Origin: Euphorbia lathyris
Lineage: Eukaryota > Streptophyta > Magnoliopsida > Malpighiales > Euphorbiaceae
Assembly (NCBI RefSeq): GCF_963576675.1
Contig: NC_088910.1
Coordinates: 30,134,531 to 30,198,530, forward strand
Direction: 5' to 3'
Length of the DNA stretch: 64,000 nucleotides
The position numbers were made by a program, and so were the translations under genes. The notes under the pieces are model-generated. The model ran no database searches. It was not told the DNA's origin and saw nothing but the letters and a program-made list of their open reading frames with translations. This document shows, in pieces, positions 22,378 to 34,195 of the stretch; the stretch's first letter is position 1, and each line of letters opens with the position of its first letter.

Positions 22378-24986
22378 ATTCCAGCATTATGACTCTGCTT
22401 CCCAAATCTGCTAATGCTATAGAAATTCAACAGTTTAGGCCAATTGCTATGGGTAATTTCAATTATAAAATTATCTCGGAAATTCTCGCAGACAGGCTGG
22501 CCCCTATTGCTTCTCGTATTGTGTCTGACAATCAATTCGGATTCATTTCTGGTCGAAGTATTCATCATTGTATTGCTGCGGCTTCTGAAGGTATTAACAT
22601 GTTGAATAAAAACTGTTATGGTGGTAACATGGCCTTGAAGATTGATATTAGAAAGGCTTTTGATACACTTGATTGGAACTTCCTCTTGGCTGTTCTGGAA
22701 GCATTTGGTTTCTCATTGCAATTTAGAGACTGGATTTTGGAAGTTCTTCGATCAGCTAGAATCTCTATTGCTCTGGGAGGCAGAATTAAGGGGTTTTTTG
22801 GCTGTTCTTATGGTGTGCGACAGGGCGATCCTCTTTCCCCGATTCTTTTTGGCATTGCTGAAGACTTTTTTAGCCGGTGGCTGGCTAAGTTGGTCAGGAA
22901 CAATCAGTTTCAGACTATGACATATAACAGGCAAGCTTCTTTTCCTTCGCACCTCCTCTATGCAGATGATATGTTGTTGTTTGCCAGGGCTACCCTAAAG
23001 AACATGAAGTGCATCAAGGATCTTTTTGATTTCTATGCAGCAATTTCGGGTCAGACGGTTAATTGGGAAAAATCTGAGGTGTTTTTTGGGAATCGGATCA
23101 ACATTCAGCGCCAAAACAGACTTATCGGCATATTGGGAATTCGGCGTGCGAGCCTACCTTTCAATTACCTCGGTGTTCCGCTTTTTCAGGGAGCCCCGAA
23201 GGCAAGGTTTTTGCAACCTTTAATGGATCGCTTTATTGCTAAATTCAATCTCTGGAAAGGGCAAGCGCTTTCTCTAGCGGGCAGACTCACTCTAATTAAA
23301 TCTGCTTTAACGGGAGCTTTGATCCACTCATTTATGGTTTACAGATGGCCTGTCTCGCTTATCACAAAAATTGATAAAGCACTCCGGAATTTTCTTTGGA
23401 CGGGAAATAGGGATCAGCGGAAACTTTGCACTGTTGCCTGGCGTATCTGTTGTCAACCTTTAGAGTGTGGTGGACTGGGAATTAAAAACATGGGTATGTT
23501 TAATTCAGCACTTCTTGGGAAGTTCAGTTGGGAACTTTTAAAGAGCGACGGCTTCATCCCTAAGCTTCTGATTACTCGCTCTCACACGCATTCGGGCTTA
23601 CCAAATCCATACATCTCAAACTCGTCGGTCTGGTCTTCCATGAGGAGGGTATATGAACAAGTTAGAGAGGACATTGTGTGGTGGTTCGGAGACAACTCTC
23701 GGCTAAATTTCTGGACCGACTCGTGGATATCCTCGTCTGTCGCTGATCAGCTCGGCATTCCGCCTAAAAATCAGCGCACACTTTTTGAGCCGGTGCGAAA
23801 TTACAGGTTGGATAACTCGTGGAATAACTTGGATCGGCTTCCCGAACAAGTCCAGACTCGTATTCTTCGGGTTCAAGGTAATCGGGATGGAACTGACACC
23901 TGCATTTGGAAACATTCCATATCGGGAGAACTTACGACAAAATCCTTGTACAGCTCGCTCCGCTCTGTTTCGCCGGCGGTTCCCTGGAATCGCTTTATCT
24001 GGAATGCATTTGTCCCTCCCCGGCGTTCGTTTGCCTGCTGGCTGGTAATTCATGGGAAAATTTCGGTTCAGGTTAATCTTCAGGTACGCGGCTTCTCTCT
24101 TGCTTCGAGATGTGCCTTGTGTAATTGCAATATCGAGACTTTGGATCATCTTTTTGTTACGTGTTGGATTACGAGACGTCTTTGGGCGATGGTCTTTAAT
24201 AACTTTGCGGTTACTCTCTGCTTTGTGACTACTTTTGAGGCTTTATTTAGTGTTATTAGAGCGGTTGGCTTCCGATCGAAGAAACGCAGCTTGTGGAACT
24301 TGGCGACGGTTACTACGGTTTGGTATATTTGGCATATCAGGAACCTGGCTGTGTTTGAAAATGAACTCCCTTCAATCCAAGTTCTTCTGAACCGTCTCTT
24401 CTTCCTCTTCCATGAGCCTAAATGGACCTCCTCTTCATCGTCTCGGGTCAGGCCACCTCCGGAACCGGACTTCATTACGGTGCGCTGGTGTGTGCCCCCG
24501 ACAGGTTGGATTAAGGTTAACACCGACGAGGCTGCTGAGGGTGCTCCTGGCATCGCCGGCGCTGGGGGGATTTTCAGAAACGGAAGAGGTTTTGTAATGG
24601 GCTGTTTCGCCTTTCCCATTGCCAATTCTTATGCTCATACGGCTGAGCTGATGGCGATCGTCTTTGCTATTGAATCTGCCTGGGAAAGAGGCTGGCACAA
24701 TTTGTGGATTGAATCTGACTCGGCATATGCGGTTAAGTTGCTCAGTGAAAAATCTACCGCGGTTCCTTGGAGGGTTAAGCAAGAATGGTTAAGCTGTTTA
24801 TCACGTTGTTCGTCTATGAACTGCAAAATCACTCATATCTTCAGGGAAGGTAATCAAGCTGCGGATCGTCTTGCCTGTTTTGGCAAATCTGCGTCAGCGC
24901 TCCACTGGTGGCACTCTGCGCCTGATTTTTGCCAATTTCATGTTTTCGATGACCTTTGTAATGTTGCTCATATTCGTTTCCTTTAA
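22317..24986 (+). pseudogene. LINE ORF2, reverse transcriptase and RNase H part
   Basis: Continuation of ORF2 in the shifted frame, open to the stop at 24984-24986. RT motifs: FRPIAMGNFNYKIISEIL, NQFGFISGRSIHHCI, ALKIDIRKAFDTLDWNF (catalytic Asp), GVRQGDPLSPILFGIA and LLYADDMLLFA (YADD centre). Then come thumb and connection regions, a zinc-binding segment CALCNCNIETLDHLFVTC, and a C-terminal RNase H-like domain: KVNTDEAAEG, TAELMAIVFAIE, LWIESDSAYAV, HIFREGNQAADRLA. All catalytic residues are present. Only the upstream frameshift and the ORF1 stop disable the copy. Confidence 0.9.
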
Positions 24987-25128
24987 TTTTCTCCCCCTTT
25001 TGTAATTTTCTTTTTTTTTATTAATAATATTCAGGATTGGTTAAGTGCGTTAGGGGTGCCAACCTAGTTGGGATGTCTAACCTCTTCATCGCGTCTCAAT
25101 CTTTCATTAAAAAAAACAGCACTTAATT

Positions 25129-27100
25129 CAATTAATTATAAAAATATTAACGGAGGTAAATATAACAACAATATCCGTAGCAAGAATATTATTTTTTTTG
25201 TCTTTTTTTCTTAACTTTTCCCTACAATGTTTATTTATTTTTTAACCTTTAATTACTAATTGAAGGGACTAAAATTTTCTCTCTTTTTTTTTTTTTGTTG
25301 GCGTAAATCCATTCTAAAGTTAAGAAAAACCTCACAGAGGGGTTTATAAGAAGATTACATATGGTACCACTTGTGGAACTCCAACAATGCTAATAGCAAT
25401 TGAATCCAAATAAAGTGTCACAAGAATCGTTATAGAGCCCATACTTTTTATTTGACTAGACTCTAAGTAGCCAAATATATCTATCCTATTAAATAATACC
25501 ACTTGTCGGTTAAATTCAAAAGTTTCCAACCAAATTAGCTACCCCCTATCCTGTGTATGAGAATGCTTTATATTCTAGTGAACACCATTAATCATACTTA
25601 ATTACTATGGGCACAAAGAGACATGCAATCCGGAATGCGAGCAAATTTTAGAAGAAAAAAGACAAACATCAGGCAAAGGTTTTCCAATTTATGAATGTTT
25701 GATTACATTGTTTTGATAATCACTTTAATCATGTTGATGTGCAGAAATTAAGCAGCTAATTATGATGTGAACTACTGATTAATATTTCTTGTCAAGAACT
25801 CTTAGACCTGTGTAGATGCCTCTTATACATACAAATTAACAAAAACTAATGATAACAATGCTTGATTTCTTTTTATTGTTTTACAAGTATTACTTTGTTA
25901 GATCTCGAACTCAAACCAACATTAATTTGTCGCAATGAATCATTTCAAAAATTAAGAAACTGACAAACACAACATTCCCCAAATTATATGTAACGTTATA
26001 ATTTGATGATCCAAAAAAATCAACATTTCCTGATCTTTTATTTTTATTTGTATCACATTAAATTTTTTATGACTCAAAAAATCAACTTTCAATATAGAAA
26101 ACTCTGTTAACATACTTTTATTTATTTCAACTGCGTTCGAAAATTATATTTTTAACAGTTTGAAAATAGTTTTTGATATATGTAATGCGACTTTAGGGAA
26201 TTGTAAAACCTTAATTCAAACTGTAAAAATATAATTTCAAATATAGATGAAATGAATAATACATTTCCAACTAAATTAGATATTCATAACTAACTAATTG
26301 GCAAGCATGAACTTAATGAAACAACAAATAAATGATTAAAATGATTTAATGTGTCCACATAAAAGATAGGGACTTAATGAGTTCAATTAGGGGCATCAAG
26401 ATGCTTTAAAAAAAAGTAATAACTTGCAATCCAAATAGACTTTAAATGAAAACTTCATTTAAAAAAAAAAACAGGTAATTCAGATTTCTGATTGAATTCC
26501 TAGACACGTAGGGACACAGTAGACTGAAATAAAAGGTTGTTTTGTTCTTTAGATACTTTGACTTTACTTTGTTCTCTACCTAAAAAGATTAAAACTATAT
26601 ACATCACCTAAAAGTAATGGAATCAAGTGAGAATTCCTTTGCAAAAAGAAGGTGCCACCCCTTATACAGCGAGCTTTAAGTATCTTCAGTTTTTAAGTCC
26701 ATAAACAGCCATTCAAATAAGCAATTAACACAGTCTATCAGAACTGTGTTTTAAGTCAGCACCATTGCAATTTGCAAGTGATTAAATGTCATCATCCATG
26801 TTTAGCACATTGTTAATGCATAAATACTCTGATTGCTAAATCATCATTCTGTATGCAACTTAGTGGTTAATAAAAAAAAATGAATAGAACCCCATTAACC
26901 TAAATTACAATTAGAAGGGTAAACCACCCTATTAAAGGGGGAAATCAGGAAGAAGAAAAAAACACCCTGAAATATATATCTGCTAACAAGACTGTGGTTG
27001 CAAAGCTAATCCAACTACGCAATGCATGTATATCCCCAACTGTTGCACATTAAACTTACAAATTACAACAGCAACTATCCTACCCCAAGGAACAAAAAGA
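25129..27100. other. Intergenic, including probable 3' UTR of the SKU5-like gene
   Basis: AT-rich sequence with no coding frame or transposon that I recognise. Short A and T runs are frequent. The last 100-200 bp before 27101 are probably the 3' UTR of the minus-strand gene, but no polyadenylation signal stands out. Confidence 0.5.
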
Positions 27101-30100
27101 TTACCCGAAAAGGAAAACCGATGCACAAAGAGACATCAGTAGAGCGAAGAATACCCCAACGACAATAGAAGTGGCAGACGAGGTATTTGACTCCCTGAAG
27201 CAACAAAAAACCAATATTAGCTGTCCAGTATCAATAGACAAATTGCTTATACACAGATTTAGAGAAGGTCTTGGATACATACTTCTGCAAATCTTTAAGG
27301 GCACCACAGTATCTAACATTTTCAGGTGGAGCCATCTCAGTTGCTCCATTTTCCTCAGGGTTAATTATTTTCATATATGTTTCATGGCCAAGATACCATC
27401 TATCAAGATTCTCTACTCTAAGATTCCATATCCCCACATTGTCTAAAGACACCAGGACTGCAGTCCATCCCCCAGGGTACACCTACACAAGAACACCAGA
27501 CATTTTCTTAAAATGCTAACAAAACAAGGCAATAATAATCATAACACTAAACACAACTAATTTAAAGCTCAATTGTCAAAAAAAAATTAAGCAATTTCTG
27601 CATCGTTGGAGGTGCAAAGTGATAAACCAACCTCAATTGTGCTGCGAGAAATAGCATCCCAATTATTATAAGAACTTTTTTTGTCCTCAGTCCACACTCC
27701 CCAGTCCATCCTGCATTTGAAATAGACCAGATTCTTAAAGTCATTCACAAAGCAAGAAGTAAACAGATTAAGAAACCCAAGCGTCTTACCCAACCACAAA
27801 GAACGAATAGCCATCCATGTGAAAGCTCAGCATTTTGGTGTCATTGTTCTGTAATATGACCTGGATAAATCCCTTATATGTAGCATTAAGGACAGATGTG
27901 TCCATCCGGGGAGACCTACCAAGTGGCTTATCGGGAAAATCCAGCTTGTAAGACCCCTTCACTTTATGGATGTCAGCAAGCCTGATTGGTGTGTCAGGAT
28001 TGACAAATGAGATCCCATTCACTGTGGAACGGAGTTTACCGTTAATTGTAACTGGTGGCAAGCTCCTTAATACATATGTGTCAGTGATATTGATTTGACC
28101 ATAATGAAAAGATCCTTGTGGATTTGGCCGAGCTCCACTTGCTGATGTATTTTGCCTAGTCCATGTAAAAATGTCATACATTAGTCTTGATAAAGTATGT
28201 ATAAACTAATCAATACTTAAAAAAACAGAACTCACAAAAGATTTTATTGATTCTATATGATCTAATATTTCTATCAAGCATAAGTTCTATTAGAAGCCTT
28301 CAAACTTATGAATCTATTCGCTGTTTCTATTGGTAAATCAGTGGTTATTCCTTCAATTTTCAAAGATAAAGAATAAAAAAAATAGCCTAAGATAAAAGGA
28401 GTACGGGAATGAAGAAAAAAATCTTCTTCACCATCCAAACAAATGAATCAATTCATGAATATCTAACCAGAAATGCAGGCGAGTCATATATGACGCATAG
28501 CTCAAAGATCAGTTAAGCATGTCATATTTTAAAGGAAAATAGGTAATTTCAAGTGAAACAGTATTGGACATGATTGTATGATATCTATACTTAATATAGC
28601 TATGGCTGCAACTAAATGAAAATAGACAAAAGTATGAATAAGAGGAAATAATGATGAAATGCAGAGTCAGAAATCAGCGCTTCTAAAGATTAAGAACTAA
28701 CCTGATTGATCTTGGCTGGCTCATTGCTGACCACTGGTTATAAACATCACTTGGTGCCTCTGGCAGAGAACCAGATGCTGGTCCTTTTGGATTGGAATAA
28801 TGCAAGATTGCAACACCTGTGACTTTTTGCCAATCTGATTCATTCACAAACCTAGCACTTGCCACAATGTAGTAATCAGATGTTGCATTCTGATCCATGG
28901 TAACCAAAAACGAATAAGACTGGCCCACATGAATATCAAAGCTCGTATAATTTTGTTGGGATGTATAATGCCCCTCTGTCTCTACAAGAAGAAGATTATG
29001 ACCCTGGATTCTGAAGTTCAAACTAGTTGAAGTCCCAACATTATGCACACGAAGTCGATAGGTTTTGCCTGAAAAGTAAATAAAACAAATTACCAATTTA
29101 GACTTCAATCATTATATGGTTGCTTAAACATGGAAATATGCATATGAAACCCACTAAAATGGAGATGTTAAAGAGTGAACATGGAATAAAATTTGAACAA
29201 ACATATTCATGATAAAATAACATCAACACAGTCACCAAGATAGATAAATAAAAGATTTAAACAGTTCATTAGTTGATCACTGATGATCAAATATGCATTA
29301 AGTCACCTAGAAAAGCAGGTATGCTACTGGGAGAAATGAAGGGAACTGGTTTCAAGTGGCAGAAAAAGATAAATCAAAATGTAATGGAGCAGGGTTCCCT
29401 CTTTGATGGCTGAAGACCATTACCTGGCTCAACTTGAACAGTTTCATACTCAATACCGTCAGGTACTAGAGTTGTGTTGTACCTGTAAGGTCCCTTCCCA
29501 TTAATCAGAACCCCATCAGGCATTCCAAGCTCTTTTCCAGAGTCAAGGGTCGTCCTCAATGCCTGAAATTCAAATCAAAGACCACAGTTAGATTTCAATG
29601 ATGCAAATCATCATAACTTCAGTGTTCGGAAAGTAACACCAGTCAGAGAAAAAATACGAACCTTATGGTCTTGTGTATACCAGTCACCAATAAGAACAAT
29701 AATATCCCCATCTGGCTTGGCAAAAGGAATAGGGATAATGTCTCTATTGTTAACAATGAAGGGACCAAAACCACCAGATGCTCTCTGAAGATTAAGGGAT
29801 GGAAAATAGAAATAGCTGCCAATCTGATCCTTGACTTGAAAATTATAAGTAAAGTTCCGTTTGGGAGGAATTGGACAATTAGTTCCACGGACTCCATCCT
29901 GCCAAGAGTTACGCCTCATTTGGATTCCAGGCCTATCAAAGCACCCATAGATTTCTAAAAATTCGCTCTTACTATAAAGAAGCAGCTAAAGGGTGGAGAT
30001 TTCAAAATAACAAAAAAAAAAAAAAAGCAATTTCATACAACCTACCAAGTCATTAGGAGATTTTCATCCAAATGATTAAACACATTAACAATAACATTGT

Positions 30101-31049
30101 AGTTAGTCGTAGAATTGATGAGAGGACCAGGAAACTCCCCATTAATAGCAATAACCTGCAATCAAGGGTAAGCAAATGAGTGCACTGAAGAACATTTAGA
30201 AGAAAAAAAAATGAGAAGAGAAAAACAGTACACAGGAAATCAAACTTTGCAAGCCACTGGAAAATCAGAAAAGCCTAGATCACCAATTTTTTTATTAACT
30301 CAATAAAAGCGAGTAAACTAGTGCATGAATCATGATTAATGCAAAACCTCTATCGGACAAAAGAAATAAAAAAAATAGAAAATCATGTACAAGGGAAAAT
30401 GGAACTATAAGCACCGAATTGCTCGACTGCTGCAACGGTCAAAAAGACGAACAGACAGAAACTCTCTCTCCCAAATAAGAAAAGATAACAAAGCGGATAT
30501 CATGCAAGAAATCACTATTAGCGAGATTATTTGACACTAATCAACTTCGTAATTCCCAAATCTTATTCGGTGCTTGATATACATTTTCAGCAGCGAAAAC
30601 ATGTTACAGATTCTAACAAGAACAGACAGGGGAAACACCAGAAACAATACAAATCGTAAAGCTGGCTTTAATAGTCTATAAAGCAGTAAGAACCACAATC
30701 TTGAAGAAGAACTAACAGCATATTACATCAAAATAATTAAAAAGAAAAAGAAACCGTGTAAAAATAAAAGCGCCTGAACTATCACGATCCAACGCAGAAA
30801 ATCAAAGAGAATTAAATGAAAAAACAAAAAACACTGAATCAAGCTCGAAAGAAACCCTCGTTTACAAAACAATAGAAGGCATAGAGTGAAGGAGAGCAGA
30901 AACCGAACCTGCTCAGGAACACCGAGAGGAGAAGCTGTGATGTATGAAAGTTTCAAATCATAAGAGACAAAGGGGTCAGCTGCAAAACAGAGGCTCGAAA
31001 ACAGGGAAATGTGGATCAGAAAGAACAGGGAGAAGCGAAACACAGCCAT
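27101..31049 (-). CDS. SKU5-like: SKU5/SKS-type GPI-anchored multicopper-oxidase-like protein, nine exons
   Basis: Exons (minus): 31049-30909, 30155-30046, 29932-29662, 29562-29424, 29068-28702, 28155-27790, 27710-27632, 27482-27283, 27194-27101. All introns are GT-AG, phases agree, and they give 588 residues, the usual SKU5 length. ATG 31049 opens a signal peptide (MAVFRFSLFFLIHISL...CFAADP). Three cupredoxin-like domains follow, with ITASPLGVPEQ, SWQDGV, NCPIPP, ASGGFGPF, MPDGVLINGKGPYRYN, YRLRVHNVG, SYSFLVTMDQ, SASGARPNPQGSFHYG, GISFVNPDTPIRLAD and NVGIWNLRVENLDRWYLG. Many N-glycosylation sequons are present, and a hydrophobic GPI-type tail ends the protein. The copper-binding HxH pairs of true oxidases are replaced (for example MTWPGIQ, YFYFPSL), as in SKU5, so oxidase activity is unlikely. 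The family acts at the plasma membrane and cell wall in directional growth; that role is from family knowledge. Confidence 0.93.
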
Positions 31050-31540
31050 ATATAAAAACAAAATGGAACTATATATTAAGTGTATTGAAGTATGGATTCG
31101 AAGTTCTGAGAATTCCAGTAGCGGCGATGGACGGTTGAATGGGAACTTTTGGAAGGTTTTACATATTCGGTAAAATGGAGTGTGCAGTTGCAGAGAAGAG
31201 AGAAGGGGATGTTTGTTTTATTTTTCAAAATTTCAATGGACTCGTTCGCTGACTCACTCTCTTCTGCTGTTTTGTATTTGTAAAGAATGGAAAAGAATCA
31301 TAGAGGACGCCCTAAGCGCATTTTCAATTCTTCAGCTTTTGTAGCCGGATTGTGCGCGTTGCACACCGATTACCTGCTGTACCGGTTATACTATATGTTT
31401 TTTAATTTTTAATTTCTATCAAATATTTGAAGATTATAGCATATTGCATACAAATCTCCTCTATTTTAGTAGATTGAGTCTCTTTTTTTTTTTTATTAAG
31501 CTTACTTACGATTCTTTATTTTTTCTCGTGATGACATTAA
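31050..31540 (-). promoter_or_regulatory. 5' UTR and upstream region of the SKU5-like gene
   Basis: Sequence upstream of the ATG at 31049. A pyrimidine-rich stretch on the minus strand (around 31170-31270, CTCTCTTC-like) fits a plant 5' UTR or Y-patch. I cannot fix a transcription start or a convincing TATA box. The intergenic promoter is short, because a MITE begins at 31541 and the Copia-rich block at 31962. Confidence 0.4.
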
Positions 31541-31853
31541 AGTCTCGTTTGATAAACCATTTAATAATTAAAATTAAAATATTAAATATTTATTTAATTT
31601 AAATATATTTAATAATTATTATTTTTAACAAATTCTTTATTTAAGTTAAAATTATTTATTTTAAAAAATTAAAATATTTAATTTAAAATTTTAAGTTGAA
31701 CTCCACCCACTAATATTTTTATATTCACTACTTAATTTTAATATTTATCAAATAGTTACGTCATTTAATCGTTTCAACATTTATAATACTCAACACTTAA
31801 AATTTAGCACTTATTTTTTTAATATTTAATTTTCAGTTTTATCAAACAACACT
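31541..31853. mobile_element. MITE copy 3 (TSD TAA)
   Basis: 313 bp. The left end AGTCTCGTTTGATAA and the right end (complement AGTGTTGTTTGATAA) are near-perfect inverted repeats. TAA flanks both sides (31538-31540, 31854-31856). The interior is AT-rich and non-coding, sharing phrases with copies 1 and 2. It lies about 500 bp upstream of the SKU5-like start codon and could influence that promoter. Confidence 0.7.
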
Positions 31854-31961
31854 TAAGGACCACTTTCGCATTACTTTCTCAGAATATAAAAGGTGCTTTC
31901 TCAGCTAAAAGCAACTATTGCTAAGTGAAAAACTGCTTTCGTTGAAAGCTGAGAAGGTTGT

Positions 31962-32428
31962 TGATGTGGTTGAATCCTGAAAGTCCACGTGTCAACCTAC
32001 AACTGCACATAAGTAAGGTCAAAATGGGTTACTGTTCAGTGAACTCCCTCTAATACCTAAGTCGGTTTATGAAATGACTAGAGGATGATCACAATCAATA
32101 AACAAAGATTGCAATGTAGGTTTAATAGAATGAATGAAATTGTGTACATTGAGCTGTCGAGCTATAGAAGGCAGTTATGAGTTGTGGACTAAGGTGGGCC
32201 ACGTGTCTCCTATTGTTAGGAGGAAGTGTGCCAGATATCGAGGTATGATATTCCTCAAGTCCACTAGGCCCGTGGTTCTCGAGATCAGGCGTGGTTATAG
32301 TAACGACCGGGTCTTTGACTGGGTTTAGTGAGATTTCTTGAAGAGTTGATGCCACACGCTCTTTATCTACAAGAGTTGCTTCATGCCTCTCAAGCACCAC
32401 ATGGCAGAGTTATATTTGTTTGATATCA
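31962..32428 (-). repeat. 3' LTR of element D
   Basis: 467 bp. It matches the split LTR at 43778/50737-51240 throughout (for example GAGTCCACGTGTCAACCT-like, CGAGCTATAGAAGG, ATATCA end) but is visibly diverged and about 60 bp shorter. One gap removes the stretch that holds a TATTTATA box in the other copy. Confidence 0.75.
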
Positions 32429-32778
32429 GATGCCCCCGGTCTAATTTATCATTCTTTAGGATGAGAAAGTATTGACTTCGAGAAATATTGTACTTGATAT
32501 TTCATGATAAGTTGAAGGAGGTTTGGTATTAATACCTTTTTGGAATTTTTGAAAACTGAGAGACTAATAAGGATGTTATGTGGGCTCTTAACGATTGATT
32601 TGCCTTTCGTTTAGTGCTCATAAATGCAATTGACATGGTACGTTTCTTTGTACTTTAGGCGTATTTTGAGGTGATGCAACGGTTTCTTCTTATGCACCAC
32701 CTCGCGTGGTATCACGATTTTTGAGGGTACATGCTAGAGTACTTAATGCTTCTTTAATCATTACTAATAAGTAATGAT

Positions 32779-34133
32779 TGTTGAAACACCTTTCCACAAG
32801 ATTTTGATTTGACAAAATTAATTAAGTGAAAGTAAATATTCTACAACACACTAAGTTTAAATGCTTTGGCTTATTGTTACTAATGTGTTTGTTCAATGTT
32901 GAGTTTATAATTTATCATAAGATATAAAGATCATAAGGCTCAAGCCCTATATGGAAGTCAAGGCCCAAGTTAAACAAACCCAAGATCACTCAGCCCGCGT
33001 GTCTTCAAAACGTTGCCGTTGAAGTAATGAGACGCATGCTGAGTAAAGAAGGATCGAGAAGATCCACGTAGACAACTTCGGTATGAAGCTGCTGAGCTGT
33101 CTCGACAAAACGTACAAGACAGCTGCTGACCATAAGACAGCTTCCAGACAAAGTATTTCCTCTTTAAGTAAAAACCAGAAGACACAGCAAGCTGTCTGGT
33201 TGACATTACCCAAAATGGAGGAACATACTGTCACACTGACCGAAGAACAGAAGACGCTGGAATCTGATTGGCTAAAGAGAACTGCTGGCAGACTCAGTGA
33301 AAACGACTTGTAGCTGTTTCCCTCCAACGGTTATTTCGAAATTCGAAATAACCAGAAGCTCTCACAGCTCTCTATAAATAGAGCATTCAGAATCCACATT
33401 CAATAGAGAACTTTGAGCAAAAGCCGTTACGCTGACCAAACGTATACAAAAGTTCTCCATCAAAAGCAAAGCAAATTCTTACACTACAAAGTCTATTCAT
33501 TTGTGTAAAAGTCTAGAGTGATTATTTTTCAATCATCTAAGGTGTTCTAGCAATTGTTGTTTAGGACAAAATCTTTATCATTTCTAGAAGTAGAAAGGAG
33601 AAGCTGAGTACTCAGTTTTAGTACTTGGTGAATTAGAATAGAAGTGAGTAGAGGTATAGAGGAAGGTACTCTTGTTATACTCAGCTTCTGATTTTGTAAA
33701 AGGTTTGAGGCTCTACCTTTAAAGAGCTCAGTAGAGGATTTGAAATCTCGGAAGTGTTCCGGGGACAGGACGTAGGCTTAGAAGAAGCCGAACCTGGATA
33801 AATCTGCTGAGTGAAGTATTTCTAAACCTTAACTCCTTATTTATATTGCTTGCTTAAAACAAACTAAAACTGACCAAGTAAAAGAGGTCAAGCTGAGTTG
33901 TGCGCTACCAACGAGCAGGTTCAGGAATAGACTCTAAGTGCTATTTCCTAACCTAAGCAACGAAGCTGTCCTAGTCACTAGTTGACTAAGTCAGTGTCTT
34001 GCTGAGTGCTAAGCGCCGCTGTTATATAAACTTTTCTTAAAGAAAAGAAATCTGCCCAAATTATTTTAAAAAGGTAAAATAGTTCCTAACCCCCCCCTTG
34101 GAACTATATTTGCAACCTTACAAGGGACCAACA
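32779..34133 (+). repeat. 5' LTR of element C with promoter
   Basis: 1355 bp. A 25-bp perfect palindrome at 33329-33353 (12-bp arms GGTTATTTCGAA around a single A) precedes a TATA box TATAAATA at 33373-33380, so transcription should start near 33400. The region ending CCCCCCCTTGGAACT precedes the LTR end. Frames inside it on either strand are not genes. Confidence 0.93.
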
Positions 34134-34135
34134 AG

Positions 34136-34147
34136 TGGTATCAGAAC
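34136..34147 (+). promoter_or_regulatory. Primer-binding site of element C
   Basis: TGGTATCAGAAC, two bases after the LTR. It differs by one base (A for G) from the canonical complement of initiator tRNA-Met seen in B. Confidence 0.88.
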
Positions 34148-34195
34148 TTAATAGCTCATTACTAAAGGTCTAACAACCTTGAGTTGATCCATACC

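Larger units (their letters stand above)
19336..25115 (+). mobile_element. L1-type LINE, nearly full length
   Basis: 5.78 kb, flanked by the 13-bp duplication ACAGCACTTAATT (19323-19335, 25116-25128). It has a GC-rich 5' UTR, ORF1, ORF2 (endonuclease, RT, RNase H), a 3' UTR with the phrase GGGGTGCCAACCTAGTTGGG, and a short A-run tail. The 20-nt phrase CGACCTCCGACCGCCGGCGA and variants recur in 19480-19575, unlike the AT-rich surroundings. ORF1 has one in-frame stop and ORF2 one frameshift, so this copy is inactive, but the perfect TSD and long frames suggest a fairly recent insertion. Confidence 0.93.

Noticed and set aside
22290..24832. Several minus-strand frames opposite LINE ORF2
   Set aside because: They mirror the coding strand of a well-supported RT/RNase H protein and show no domain of their own.
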